Assembly (NCBI GenBank): GCA_947503715.1
Contig: CANNER010000001.1
Location: 744,001 to 808,000 of the forward strand
DNA from: an uncultured Caulobacterales bacterium
Lineage (GTDB): Bacteria > Pseudomonadota > Alphaproteobacteria > Caulobacterales > Maricaulaceae
Direction: 5' to 3'
DNA length: 64,000 nucleotides
Shown: positions 26,356 to 35,705 of the stretch, piece by piece
Layout of the letters: the number at the start of each line of letters is the position of its first letter
How positions within the stretch are numbered: position 1 is the stretch's first letter
Notes under the pieces: model-generated
Databases searched by the model: none
Told to the model about the DNA's origin: nothing
The model's input: only the letters and a program-made list of their open reading frames with translations
Made by a program: the position numbers and the translations under genes

Positions 26356-27168
26356 TTAGTTCAAGTTATATCGGCGTGTGATGCCGAGTGTTGCAAATAA
26401 GCCTGACGCTGAACCGTCAGGGGCTGTCATAATCGGACTGTCGCGATAATCGCCCAACGCTTCGCGGTAAGATATGACGCCTGTTAAACTCCAATTTACA
26501 TCAATGTCCACCCCGCCTAAAACTGTGACGGAAGCTTGGTGAAACCCGCTCTTTACATCAAATGCGGATAGGTTTGAGGCCGCAGCCTGATCCGATGTAA
26601 TACCGTAAATAGATTGCGTATAATTTGCGTCCGCCTAACTGAGCGTCGCGATGGGCTGTATATACCAGCCTTTTCCGGGGTAGCGCGTGCCAACTGACAG
26701 ATCCGTGACGAACCCATCGTGATCGCCAATGATGTCCTGTCTCGCTGACATATCAAATCCGATAATGCCGATTGTGGACTTCACATATCCACCCAAAACC
26801 GCACTCGGGTCTATGTCGTCTAATCCTTCCAAGGTCGGACCGTCATTGCTATCACGCCCAAAGTCGAAACCCAGACTTGGGCCGGCCTGAAGGGACCAGG
26901 TCCCGGGGCCTTGACCTGTCCCCGCTTCAAAAACAGTTCGGGACAGTCGCAGCCCGGACAGGTCAAAGCCGTAAAGGTCTTGAAAGCCGATATAGGGCAG
27001 GAGGTTAGTCTGATAATCCTCAGATCAGACATAGGCGGGGCGCGTCAGAACGGCACCGCCCAGATCAATATAGCTCTCACTCTCAGCTTTATCATCGGCA
27101 AATGCACCGAGTGGAAATCCAAAGGCGAGGAGAAGAATGGAGAGTATTTTACGGGTCACAGATTTCAT
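26356..27168 (-). pseudogene. MipA/OmpV family outer membrane protein, two in-frame stop codons
   Basis: One continuous frame from the ATG at 27168 to a TAA at 26356-26358 encodes a complete 270-residue MipA/OmpV-like barrel: signal peptide ending in GAFAD, DLGGAVLTRPAYV, SEDYQTNLLPYIGF, GPSLGFDFGRDSNDG, LDDIDPSAVLGGY, and a C-terminal TLGITRRYNLN. It is interrupted only by TGA at 27025-27027 (codon 48, where the family usually has glycine, so GGA to TGA) and TAG at 26635-26637 (where tryptophan fits, TGG to TAG). There is no frameshift. The rest of the frame has kept good codon use, so the loss looks recent, unless both stops are read through or are sequence errors. The family contributes to envelope and peptidoglycan functions. 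Confidence 0.85.
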
Positions 27169-27201
27169 ACGATGATGGCGCGACCAAAGACTTTTTCGTC
27201 T

Positions 27202-28044
27202 TTATATGTTGAGTTTTTTTGCAGGATGCATCCCGTCCACATAGCCCATGAAGGGCGAGTGGATGGAATAGCCTAAGAGTTCCCGCGCACGTTTTGGGAG
27301 CTTACTTGCAATTTCCGGCGGTACGGCAAGCGACATGTTTTCCAATTGTCGCGCCCACCCCACGCAATATTGTGGTGTGATAATGGTTCGAGATTGATCC
27401 GTCCGGTTCGCGCCGCCGCGATGCCAAAGCGTGCTTTTGGCAATCATGAGAGAGCCAGCCGGCAGTTCCGGCGTCACAATATCGAACTTGGCGTCATCCC
27501 TGCTGTAATCTCGATCATGGCGTTCGAAGACTTCGCCCGTGACGTCCAGTGGGTTTTCGGCGTCGCCCCATTCATGACTCCCGCGAATGAATTGCGTCGC
27601 CCCATTTTCTACCGTTGTCGCGTCAATCGCCCAGAAGGCCGACAGTCCCCAAGCGTGGCGAGGACGTGCGGCAAGCATATGCGCATCATCATGATGCCAG
27701 GGCTGCACCGTTTCATCCCGATGCAATTGAATGGCGAGGCAGGCCGAGAGTAACATCGACTCGCCGAGCTCGGCCTCCGCAAAGCTGAGGGCCAGGGGAT
27801 GCGTCGCGAGTTCCGCGAAAATGGGATGCTTGGCCAATAAAGCATAGACACGGTTTGTCCGCGTCCCTTCGAAATCATTCCGACCTTTCAGCGGGGTGTC
27901 AAGATGAGGCGCGAGGGCCGTTTTGATCGCCGTGAGTTTGTCTTGCGAAAGGACGTTCTCGAAAACGAGATAGCCTTCTGTGTCGTAACGCACTTTCGCG
28001 TCTTCAAAGCTTTCCGGGCCCAGCCATTTTGAAATATCTGTCAT
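27202..28044 (-). CDS. Phytanoyl-CoA dioxygenase (PhyH) family protein
   Basis: Fe(II)/2-oxoglutarate oxygenase of 280 residues. The facial triad is visible as H-x-D within QPWHHDDAH and the distal histidine in STLWHRGGANRTDQSRTII, where the following arginine would bind 2-oxoglutarate. The ENGATQFIRGSHEWGD segment between them is the family's usual strand-loop. Many bacterial members hydroxylate small metabolites; no substrate can be named. It is transcribed away from the monomeric isocitrate dehydrogenase gene, which makes 2-oxoglutarate. That adjacency may be chance. Confidence 0.88.
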   Translation of the reverse strand: MTDISKWLGPESFEDAKVRYDTEGYLVFENVLSQDKLTAIKTALAPHLDTPLKGRNDFEGTRTNRVYALLAKHPIFAELATHPLALSFAEAELGESMLLSACLAIQLHRDETVQPWHHDDAHMLAARPRHAWGLSAFWAIDATTVENGATQFIRGSHEWGDAENPLDVTGEVFERHDRDYSRDDAKFDIVTPELPAGSLMIAKSTLWHRGGANRTDQSRTIITPQYCVGWARQLENMSLAVPPEIASKLPKRARELLGYSIHSPFMGYVDGMHPAKKLNI

Positions 28045-28240
28045 ACCTTATTGTGACACAAATCAGGCAGCGGGACCACAATATGCATTGATGAATATAT
28101 CGTGTGGGCCATTTGATAGACCTTTAAAAAGCCGAACATTCCTATAGGAAGGCGAGCGAATATCTCTTCCGCCGGGGTTCCGGATGGATAGAGGTCAAGA
28201 AGAACGACATCCTTTTGAAATGCCTGGAAGACCGAGACAT

Positions 28241-30427
28241 ATGACAAAAACGACACCTGATATTATTTACACAATCGTCGACGAAGCGCCCGAGCTGGCC
28301 CGTAATTCCTTGCTGCCCATCATCACGGCCTTTGCTAAGGCTGCGGATATTGAGGTTGAAACACGGGATATCTCACTCGCAGGACGTATCCTGTCGCTGT
28401 TCCCGGATCTCCTTTCCAATGATCAGCGGGTCTCTGACGATCTGGCGGAACTCGGACGGCTCGTAAAAACTCCGGATGCGAATGTCATCAAATTGCCGAA
28501 TATTTCGGCATCAGTCCCGCAGTTGCAAGAGGCGATTAGTGAACTTCAGTCGCAAGGCTATCCGATCCCTGATTATCCAACGGACCCACAATCCGATGCT
28601 GAAAAAGCAGTGCGTGCGAAATATGACAAAATCAAAGGCTCTGCCGTGAACCCCGTTTTGCGCGAGGGTAATTCTGATCGCCGTTCTGCGAAAGCGGTCA
28701 AGGCCTATGCTAAGCTGAACCCGCACCGTATGGGTGAGTGGACAGCGGATAATAAGACGACTGTGGCCTCAATGCCGGGCAATGATTTCTACGCGAACGA
28801 AAAGTCTGTCACGATTTCAGCCGCGCAAGCGGGTGGTGCTAAAATTATCTTCACGAATAAAGCGGGCGAGGAAACAGTTCTGAAAGACGGCTTGTCCTAT
28901 GAAGAAGGCACAATTGTTGACGGCACATACATGTCCGCGAAAGCCTTGCGCGCCTACATAAAAGAAGAAGTCGCCTCAATGGAGCCGGGCGTGCTGTTCT
29001 CGGTCCATCTCAAGGCTACGATGATGAAGGTCTCTGACCCGATTATCTTTGGACATTTTGTCTCGGTCTACCTCGAAGACTTCCTCGCCAAACATGGTGA
29101 CGCACTCGATTTTAATCCGAATTCAGGCATTGGCACGTTGGAAAAATTAATTGCGGGCAATGCCGAAATGGAAGCGGATTTAAAGGCCGCGCTTGCCGCC
29201 AAGCCGCCGCTCTATATGGTCAATTCCGATAAGGGGATTACCAACCTTCACGTCTCGTCCGACGTCATTATTGATGCGTCTATGCCAGCCGTTATCAAGG
29301 CCGGCGGTATTGGTTGGGGACCGGACGGTGAACCCGCTAATACGAAATGCTGCATCCCTGATAATTGCTATGCGCCCGTTTATGATGAGACCGTTGAGTT
29401 CTTTAAGAAAAACGGCAAACTCGACGTCACGACCTGTGGCGCTGTGTCCAATGTCGGCCTGATGGCGCAAAAGGCCGAAGAATATGGGTCCCATCCAACA
29501 ACTTTTACGGCACCCTCTGACGGGATAATGTCGATCGTTCTTGAGAACGGTGAAACGATTATCAGCCATGAAGTCGAAGCGGGTGATATTTGGCGGTCCT
29601 GTACAGCCAAAAAAGCGCCGATCCTCGATTGGATTAAGCTCGGCATTGAGCGTTTTGATGCAACCGGCTTGGCCGCGTTCTGGCTGGATGCCAATCGCGC
29701 TCATGATGCGGAACTCATTAAATATGTAAAGCCGGCTTTGGAGGAGGCTGGAAAAGACATTCCAATTCTCGCCCCGCGTGAAGCGACCAGCTACACACTC
29801 GAAGAAATGACCAAAGGCCATGATGTCGTGACCATTACGGGTAACGTCTTGCGCGATTACTTGACGGATTTGTTCCCGATTCTTGAGCTTGGCACATCGG
29901 CTAAAATGCTCTCCATCGTTAAACTCATGAATGGGGGTGGCTTGTTCGAAACAGGAGCAGGCGGTTCCGCGCCAAAACATGTGGAGCAGTTGCAAGAGGA
30001 GAACCATCTGCGTTGGGACAGCCTCGGGGAGTTCTGCGCACTCGGCGAAAGCTTCAACTTCCTCGCGACAAAGAACCGTCCAAAAGCCGCCATTCTTGGT
30101 GAGGCCGTTGAACGGGCGACGGAGTTCCTGTTGGTAGAAGGCCATTCTCCGGGCCGTAAGGTCGGCGATAATGATAACCGTTCCTCCCATTACTGGTTCG
30201 CGCGCTATTGGGCGGAAGCCATCTCGCTGCAATATGAGGATGAAGGCCTAAAGGCTCACTTCGCGAAGATTCGTCAGCAACTCGTTCAGAATGAAGAAAG
30301 AATATTGAGTGAACTAAAGGCTGATGAAGGCAAGCCTGCTGATATGGGCGGATATTATCATGCAGATGCGGAAAAAGTGTCCGCGATAATGCGTCCGTCA
30401 AAAACGTTGAATGCGATTATTGGTTAG
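28241..30427 (+). CDS. icd: Isocitrate dehydrogenase (NADP+), monomeric type
   Basis: Oxidatively decarboxylates isocitrate to 2-oxoglutarate, making NADPH. At 728 residues this is the monomeric IDH-II type. Conserved landmarks include [20 protein letters not shown] at the N-terminus, [12 protein letters not shown], the [15 protein letters not shown] stretch with substrate lysine, and [15 protein letters not shown]. Further on are [13 protein letters not shown] and [17 protein letters not shown] start at the ATG at 28241, since upstream codons are unconserved. A second, unrelated dimeric enzyme lies just beyond on the opposite strand. Confidence 0.95.
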   Translation: MTKTTPDIIYTIVDEAPELARNSLLPIITAFAKAADIEVETRDISLAGRILSLFPDLLSNDQRVSDDLAELGRLVKTPDANVIKLPNISASVPQLQEAISELQSQGYPIPDYPTDPQSDAEKAVRAKYDKIKGSAVNPVLREGNSDRRSAKAVKAYAKLNPHRMGEWTADNKTTVASMPGNDFYANEKSVTISAAQAGGAKIIFTNKAGEETVLKDGLSYEEGTIVDGTYMSAKALRAYIKEEVASMEPGVLFSVHLKATMMKVSDPIIFGHFVSVYLEDFLAKHGDALDFNPNSGIGTLEKLIAGNAEMEADLKAALAAKPPLYMVNSDKGITNLHVSSDVIIDASMPAVIKAGGIGWGPDGEPANTKCCIPDNCYAPVYDETVEFFKKNGKLDVTTCGAVSNVGLMAQKAEEYGSHPTTFTAPSDGIMSIVLENGETIISHEVEAGDIWRSCTAKKAPILDWIKLGIERFDATGLAAFWLDANRAHDAELIKYVKPALEEAGKDIPILAPREATSYTLEEMTKGHDVVTITGNVLRDYLTDLFPILELGTSAKMLSIVKLMNGGGLFETGAGGSAPKHVEQLQEENHLRWDSLGEFCALGESFNFLATKNRPKAAILGEAVERATEFLLVEGHSPGRKVGDNDNRSSHYWFARYWAEAISLQYEDEGLKAHFAKIRQQLVQNEERILSELKADEGKPADMGGYYHADAEKVSAIMRPSKTLNAIIG

Positions 30428-30470
30428 GCGCTTTCCACAAGCGAGGGCGTAACGACGCTCCCAAATAAAA

Positions 30471-30503
30471 ACCCGCCGCGAGGGTCTCGCGGCGGGTATT
30501 TCT
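30471..30503. terminator. Strong bidirectional terminator between the two isocitrate dehydrogenases
   Basis: Perfect 12-bp G+C-rich stem (30471-30482 with 30486-30497) and a GGT loop. An A-rich run precedes and a T-rich run follows, so both convergent genes can end here. Confidence 0.85.
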
Positions 30504-30522
30504 GTTTTAATATCAGTCTGAC

Positions 30523-31734
30523 TTACGTCATCTTCCGTTCGAAATTCTCGGCAATCGCTTCGAGATAGCCCTCCGTCGTCAGCCAACCTTGCTGGTCCCC
30601 AACAAGGAGCGCGAGGTCTTTCGTCATTTGACCGCCTTCAATGGTTTCAATCACTGTGGATTCCAGCCCGCCCGCAAATTTTGCGAGGGCCTCGTTATCA
30701 TCCAGTTTCGCACGATGGGCGAGACCGCGTGTCCAGGCGAAGATCGATGCGGTGGAGTTGGTCGAGGTCGCTTCGCCCTTCTGGTGGTTACGATAGTGAC
30801 GTGTCACCGTACCGTGCGCGGCTTCGGCTTCCATCGTCTTTCCATCCGGCGTCAGCAGGAAGGATGTCATCAGGCCGAGCGACCCGAACCCTTGCGCGAC
30901 GGTGTCGGACTGCACATCGCCGTCATAATTTTTACAGGCCCAGATATAGCCACCGGACCATTTCATCGCCGCCGCGACCATATCGTCGATCAGGCGATGT
31001 TGGTATTCGCCGCCAAACTCTTCGAACTTCTCCGCAAATTCCGTATCGTAAACCTCTTGGAAGATATCTTTGAACCGTCCGTCATATTTTTTGAGGATAG
31101 TGTTCTTCGTCGACAGATAGACCGGCCATCGGCGCTGCGTGCCGTAATTAAAACAGGCGCGGGCGAAGTCGCGAATCGAGGCGTCGAGATTATACATCCC
31201 CATAGCCACACCGGCTTCAGGGAAGTCGAACACTTCGCGCTCGATCGTTTCGCCATTTGTGCCTTCCCATTTCATGGTCAGCTTACCTTCGCCGGGGACG
31301 AGGAAGTCTGTCGCTTTGTACTGATCGCCAAAAGCGTGACGGCCAATGACGATAGGCTGTGTCCAGCCCGGCACGAGGCGCGGGACATTGTTACAGATAA
31401 TCGGCTCTCGGAAGACAACACCACCAAGGATGTTACGGATTGTGCCATTCGGAGAGCGCCACATCTTCTTCAAATCGAATTCTTCGACGCGTTGCTCATC
31501 CGGCGTGATCGTTGCGCATTTAATGCCGACATTATGTTTTTTGATCGCATTGGCCGCATCGACAGTGATCTGGTCGTCAGTCGCGTCGCGCGATTGGATA
31601 GAGAGATCATAGTCCAGCAGGTCGATATCCAGATAGGGATGGATCAGGCGATCCTTGATCATGTCCCAGATGATGCGGGTCATCTCGTCCCCGTTCATGT
31701 CAACGACGGGGTTTGTCACCTTGATTTTAGCCAT
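30523..31734 (-). CDS. icd: Isocitrate dehydrogenase (NADP+), dimeric eukaryote-like type
   Basis: A 403-residue beta-decarboxylating dehydrogenase close to mitochondrial NADP-IDH. It starts [18 protein letters not shown] and shows the [15 protein letters not shown] block. The substrate serine/asparagine motif is [12 protein letters not shown], followed by REPI. The metal aspartates lie in the YDGDVQSD region, and the coenzyme site in [29 protein letters not shown] lies directly before the ATG. It is the likely TCA-cycle enzyme; the monomeric one may serve another condition. Confidence 0.95.
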   Translation of the reverse strand: MAKIKVTNPVVDMNGDEMTRIIWDMIKDRLIHPYLDIDLLDYDLSIQSRDATDDQITVDAANAIKKHNVGIKCATITPDEQRVEEFDLKKMWRSPNGTIRNILGGVVFREPIICNNVPRLVPGWTQPIVIGRHAFGDQYKATDFLVPGEGKLTMKWEGTNGETIEREVFDFPEAGVAMGMYNLDASIRDFARACFNYGTQRRWPVYLSTKNTILKKYDGRFKDIFQEVYDTEFAEKFEEFGGEYQHRLIDDMVAAAMKWSGGYIWACKNYDGDVQSDTVAQGFGSLGLMTSFLLTPDGKTMEAEAAHGTVTRHYRNHQKGEATSTNSTASIFAWTRGLAHRAKLDDNEALAKFAGGLESTVIETIEGGQMTKDLALLVGDQQGWLTTEGYLEAIAENFERKMT

Positions 31735-31810
31735 GTTTTCCTCATTAAACGGACGTTAATTCTGTTGGGCGGCCCATAACATCCGACCCTGTAAACTTAA
31801 AGCCGAATAT

Positions 31811-32608
31811 ATGTACAACAAAGTTGGGAAAGCCCGGAAAGACCAATTGGGGCGCGTTGTGACGCCGGATGCTGCGCCCGCGCCCGTCGTGATTCTCGTG
31901 CGGCCGCAACTGGGTCAGAATATCGGGGCTTGCGCGCGGGGTATGCTTAATTTCGGGTTGACGGAACTCCGCCTCGTCGCGCCGCGGGATGGTTGGCCCA
32001 ATCCGGATGCGGATGCGATGGCGTCGGGTGCGCTGCCCGTTCTGCAAAATGCGAAACTCTACAAGACGGTGGAAGAGGCCGTGGCCGATCTCTCCTATGT
32101 CCTTGCGGCAACGGCGCGTCGCCGTGAACTCGAAATTCCTGTGGTTGGGACTGATGTGGTCGGCGGTGAAATGCGCGCGCAAATCGGGGCAGGGGTCGGT
32201 GTGCTGTTCGGTCCTGAAAAAGCGGGCCTGACCAATGCTGATGTCGTGATGGCGGATGCCATCCTGACCTATCCCGTCAATCCGGCATTTCAATCCTTGA
32301 ACCTCGCCCAAGCCGTGAACCTCTTTGCCTTTCTCTGGGCGCAGGCGGGAGATGTGCAGGTGCCGGATATTTTCGAAGGCGTGCGCAGCGAGGTCGCCCC
32401 GCGCGAAGACCTGACGCGCCTATTCGAGCATCTGGAAGAGGAACTCGACAATGCGGGATTCTTCTTTCCCGCAACAAAGCGGAACTTAATGCAACAAAAT
32501 ATCCGCGCGCCGCTAACCCGTGCGAAGATGAGTGAGCAGGAGGTGCGCACGTTTCGTGGCATTGTGAAAGCTTTGGCGAAGGGGCGGGGGACGGCGCGCA
32601 AGGATTAA
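31811..32608 (+). CDS. trmJ: tRNA (cytidine/uridine-2'-O-)-methyltransferase TrmJ
   Basis: SPOUT-fold RNA methyltransferase; TrmJ methylates ribose at position 32 of some tRNAs. The N-terminal VVILVRPQLGQNIGACAR motif 1, GVLFGPEKAGLTNAD motif 2 and NPAFQSLNLAQAVNLFAF motif 3 build the trefoil knot that binds S-adenosylmethionine. The C-terminal helical part (about residues 195-265) is the usual TrmJ extension. The start is the ATG at 31811, 76 bases from the divergent icd start, so this short gap holds both promoters. TrmJ rather than another SpoU member is inferred from motif wording and length. Confidence 0.9.
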   Translation: MYNKVGKARKDQLGRVVTPDAAPAPVVILVRPQLGQNIGACARGMLNFGLTELRLVAPRDGWPNPDADAMASGALPVLQNAKLYKTVEEAVADLSYVLAATARRRELEIPVVGTDVVGGEMRAQIGAGVGVLFGPEKAGLTNADVVMADAILTYPVNPAFQSLNLAQAVNLFAFLWAQAGDVQVPDIFEGVRSEVAPREDLTRLFEHLEEELDNAGFFFPATKRNLMQQNIRAPLTRAKMSEQEVRTFRGIVKALAKGRGTARKD

Positions 32609-32828
32609 CTGCGCCCATATAAATTTGAGTAGATTCGCTTTTTTAAACAGCTTTATCAGGCCGTAGAATTCGGCGTTTTGAACGGCTGTGCGTGATCATT
32701 CAATACGTTCATTAAACATTATAGTCTGTTCACCGAGATGTATTTTCTCAGGAACATCCGGGAAATCACTCTTGACCAAGCACGCTCAACGTTTGAAGCT
32801 TCTCTAAAGATTATTTAAGGGACCTGTC

Positions 32829-34388
32829 ATGATGAAAAAGCTTTTAGTTGGGATTAGCAGTTCGATTTTGTTGATGGCCTCAACGGCTCATGCGGACCCG
32901 TTAAAGGTCGAGTCTGAAAATATCGTCTTATATGGCGACGTCAAACTGAACCAGGCGAAGCAGACCGTCGAGAAGATGGAAGTTTACCGCAAACTTATCA
33001 TGACACTTGGGGGTGTGAAGCCAACACCGGACCGCAAGAAACTCACGATTTATGCATTTGATTCCGATTCTGGCTTAAGCAAATTTACGGGAACGCGTGG
33101 CATCGCAGGACTCTACACACAGGGTTATGACGGCCCAATCATGTTGACGCCATTGGCCGATAGTAAAAAGCAGAATAGTTTCACAAACCAAGTCGCGCTT
33201 CATGAATATAGCCATCACGTTTTGCATGGTTACATGGATACGGCCTATCCGCGTTGGTATGATGAAGGTCATGCCAATTATCTTTCAACCTTTACGATGC
33301 GGGACGGCACATTGATGGTTGGCCGAGCGGCGGCAAAACATGCCAGAGGTTTGATGCGGGGCGGGCCGGATTGGGTAGATGTTGAAGATGTAATCAGCGC
33401 CATTCGCGTTTATCCTTTTGCTGATAAAGGCTCCAAACGCGGTCTATTACTTAACCAATTTTATGCGCAAAGCTGGCTCTACGTGCATTACCTGCATTCT
33501 GAAAAAGAGCTATCAAGTCGTTTGGGTTACTATCTCGAACTTATAAATTCCGGCGAAGAACCTATCAAAGCTTTTGAGGAAGGATTTGGAATAACCCCTC
33601 AGGAATTCCACGAAGCGGCGCGTGATTATTTCGAGGATGATCGATTTAATGTGCAACAATTCCAGCCCAAGGCTGAATTTATGGCTGTGAATATGAAGTC
33701 GACACGCTTGTCAAAAGCCGAGCTCAATTTGCAAATGGCATTGGGGCAGCGCTCATTTGTCAATAAAAAGACTATGAATGACTATGGTAAAAAGCTGAAC
33801 GTATTTGAGAAAAAGAACGGCCAGACGGCGGAGTCTCTTGCGGCGCGGGCCACTTATTTCATCAACGCACAGGACTTTGATCAAGCGGTCTTATACTCAC
33901 AAGCCGCGCTGTCGCAGGACCCGGACGGAATTGAGCCTCTACGCGTTATGGGGGATGTCTATTTTCATAAATCCCATGATTTGAAATTCGAAGATTTGGA
34001 AGACACGGAACCGCGCATTTTCGAATTGAATGATGACATGAAAAAATCCATCCAATATTTTGAGGCTGCATTACTTGAGAATGACGAGGATTACACAGCG
34101 GTCTCTCACATGATGTCGATTTACGGCGCGTCCGACATTCCTGTCACGCCTGTGGCGACCTATGCGGCGGAAGTGTATGAGGACGTTTATTGGGACTCTA
34201 ACAGTGTCAGCGGGACCCTGGATCTCTCAAATATTCTCATGAAATCCGGTAAAACAATTCGCGCCTGCGAGTATTTTAAAACGGCGAAAAAACAAGCTGA
34301 AACAGATCCGAATAGGGATAAGTTCAGCCTGTATAATCGGGTTAAGTTGATGGAGCCGAACTTCTCAGGGCAATGCGATCTGACCTGA
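32829..34388 (+). CDS. Exported gluzincin-like protein with TPR repeats
   Basis: An N-terminal Sec signal peptide ends at TAHAD near residue 22. The zinc motif is H125-E126-Y-S-H129-H130, followed about 17 residues later by WYDEGHANYLS, whose glutamate is the expected third ligand of a gluzincin (DUF1570-like peptidase). From about residue 330 the chain becomes helical repeats suited to TPR, for instance AARATYFINAQDFDQAVLYS and a later EYFKTAKKQAETDP. A good AAGGGA ribosome-binding site precedes the ATG. The protein is probably periplasmic. Peptidase activity is inferred from the motif, and no substrate is known. Confidence 0.8.
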   Translation: MMKKLLVGISSSILLMASTAHADPLKVESENIVLYGDVKLNQAKQTVEKMEVYRKLIMTLGGVKPTPDRKKLTIYAFDSDSGLSKFTGTRGIAGLYTQGYDGPIMLTPLADSKKQNSFTNQVALHEYSHHVLHGYMDTAYPRWYDEGHANYLSTFTMRDGTLMVGRAAAKHARGLMRGGPDWVDVEDVISAIRVYPFADKGSKRGLLLNQFYAQSWLYVHYLHSEKELSSRLGYYLELINSGEEPIKAFEEGFGITPQEFHEAARDYFEDDRFNVQQFQPKAEFMAVNMKSTRLSKAELNLQMALGQRSFVNKKTMNDYGKKLNVFEKKNGQTAESLAARATYFINAQDFDQAVLYSQAALSQDPDGIEPLRVMGDVYFHKSHDLKFEDLEDTEPRIFELNDDMKKSIQYFEAALLENDEDYTAVSHMMSIYGASDIPVTPVATYAAEVYEDVYWDSNSVSGTLDLSNILMKSGKTIRACEYFKTAKKQAETDPNRDKFSLYNRVKLMEPNFSGQCDLT

Positions 34389-34398
34389 TCTGTAATCT

Positions 34399-34423
34399 CC
34401 CACGCGCTTTTACAGTGCGTGGG
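34399..34423 (+). terminator. Hairpin after the gluzincin-like gene
   Basis: Seven-bp stem CCCACGC/GCGTGGG (34399-34405 and 34417-34423). The following sequence is only moderately T-rich, so it may be a weak or Rho-assisted terminator. Confidence 0.4.
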
Positions 34424-34515
34424 TGTCAGTCTTATTGAGTTTGATTTGATATTTATCAACGTCGCGTCAGCGCTGTTAATAAATATGTGCTGCCAGAAAT
34501 TCTCCTCTGCCCAAT

Positions 34516-34740
34516 CTAATATCCCTGTTCGGCCAGTTCTCTTTCTGTGGAGAGTGTGGATTTAAACGTAAATCCAAACATGACGAGAAGAGGGGCGAGC
34601 ATGAAAGCCTCGGCCGTCAACAATACCGTTTTAGAGGCATGGAAGGCTGACAAAATAGCCCAGACGACGCCCTCTACCAATAAACCGGCCATGAGCATTA
34701 AAAAGAGGGCACCCACAAAAGCGCTAATGTAAATTTTCAT
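34516..34740 (-). CDS. Small two-span membrane protein
   Basis: A 74-residue protein with two hydrophobic helices (about residues 4-28 and 38-60) and a charged C-terminus STERELAEQGY. It lies 84 bases downstream of the MarR gene on the same strand and may be part of its regulon. No family recognised. Confidence 0.6.
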   Translation of the reverse strand: MKIYISAFVGALFLMLMAGLLVEGVVWAILSAFHASKTVLLTAEAFMLAPLLVMFGFTFKSTLSTERELAEQGY

Positions 34741-34824
34741 TTTGTATTCCTGATTGATAGATCGCCGAAGCGAGTTAATTGATAGGCGTGACGATGAGGT
34801 CTCTTAATTCCTGTGGTGCGCCCT

Positions 34825-35352
34825 TTAGATTGATCCGGCCAAATCTGTGACCGCATAAGAATAAGTTGATGTTTTGTGAACGAAGAATCCGGTGGCAACA
34901 ATCAGAGTTGTAGACAGGGATTGAAGGTTCGATTTTATTTTCAAAAGACCTGAGTTGAGCGTTCCGATATCCTGATCAGATAAGGATTGCAGCGTTTCTT
35001 CCCTTAGCTCTACCCCAATATCCTCAAGTTCTTCTAAGAGAGCCAAGGCTGTTTGGGTAAGAAAGAGGCGATAGGCCCGACGATCTTCTGGATCCTGCCG
35101 ACGTTCAACGAATCCCCTGACGACAAGCCTATCGACGAGCCGCCCAACTGAGGCCGTCCCCAGTTCCATCGCACTTGCGAGTTCAGACTGTGTCGTTGCG
35201 TCCTTATGGTAGAGTACGCCCAATGCGAGCCATTTCACGCGTGTCAGGTTATGGCTTTCGAGACGTCTATCAATATTGAGACGCAAAAGATGCGCCACAT
35301 CATGAATAAGGGTTCCCAGCAAATCATTATGCTTTGTAATCATATCGATCAT
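34825..35352 (-). CDS. MarR family transcriptional regulator
   Basis: A 175-residue winged-helix regulator. The helix-turn-helix is TQSELASAMELGTASVGRLV near residues 54-73, and the wing is RRQDPEDRRAYRLFLT with the signature D-x-R arginines. Flanking helices form the dimer domain. The C-terminus carries about 30 extra, mildly hydrophobic residues (TTLIVATGFFVHKTSTYSY) that are unusual. A perfect inverted repeat lies right before the start codon and suggests autorepression. The likely second target is the small membrane protein gene downstream. Confidence 0.88.
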   Translation of the reverse strand: MIDMITKHNDLLGTLIHDVAHLLRLNIDRRLESHNLTRVKWLALGVLYHKDATTQSELASAMELGTASVGRLVDRLVVRGFVERRQDPEDRRAYRLFLTQTALALLEELEDIGVELREETLQSLSDQDIGTLNSGLLKIKSNLQSLSTTLIVATGFFVHKTSTYSYAVTDLAGSI

Positions 35353-35358
35353 TTAATA

Positions 35359-35377
35359 TGCATACATATTATATGCA
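35359..35377. promoter_or_regulatory. Palindromic operator candidate for the MarR regulator
   Basis: Perfect half-sites TGCATA and TATGCA (35359-35364 and 35372-35377) with a 7-base A/T spacer, ending 6 bases before the marR start codon. Half-site length and A/T-rich character match many MarR boxes. Binding is inferred from position. Confidence 0.55.
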
Positions 35378-35485
35378 AGCGACCTGCATTTTAAATTTGT
35401 AGAACAGCAGTGTTGTTGTGGGTTTTAAGGAGTGAAATATGCCCCAACCCCGCATTTATAAAAAACATAATCCCCACTTATAAAA

Positions 35486-35680
35486 CCCGTGTCATATTAA
35501 CACTCGTTCTTTCAGACACGGGACAGGTAGGACGTCATCTGCCGGTTTGAGAGAGGGTGTGCCTATTGGCTCGGTTTGACATCCGAGTTGAGGGGCCCAG
35601 CCGCGAGCGCCTGACGGGTTGTGACACCCGCAGTCAAGTAAGGCCGCCGTTGGAGCCGCACCGCCGCGTGGTCATGTGAT
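35486..35680 (+). ncRNA. Structured non-coding RNA candidate (possibly 6S-like)
   Basis: No protein frame is convincing, yet the + strand folds well. A CCCGTGTC/GACACGGG hairpin (35486-35493 and 35515-35522) is followed by a rod from about 35556 to 35672. Its left side, GGTGTG, GGCTC, CGG and TTGAC, pairs in order with GTCAA, CCG, GAGCC and CGCACC on the right, separated by asymmetric internal loops. The apex is a CGGGT/ACCCG hairpin. A long rod with a large internal loop recalls 6S RNA, but I could not confirm any signature. A TATAAA lies just upstream (about 35480). The rest of 35378-35705 shows nothing else. Confidence 0.35.
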
Positions 35681-35705
35681 TGGCATTTGTCGATTACGTG
35701 CAGCG

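Noticed and set aside
26356-27168. Reading the mipA/ompV region as three small genes or a frameshifted gene
   Set aside because: A single frame spans the whole protein with two in-frame stops; the separate short frames are pieces or shadows of it.
29180-30232. 350-aa antisense frame within the monomeric isocitrate dehydrogenase gene
   Set aside because: The sense frame is a clear full-length enzyme; the antisense frame shows no domain and atypical composition.
30589-31779. 396-aa plus-strand frame opposite the dimeric isocitrate dehydrogenase
   Set aside because: Mirror frame of a well-recognised enzyme, with no motif of its own.
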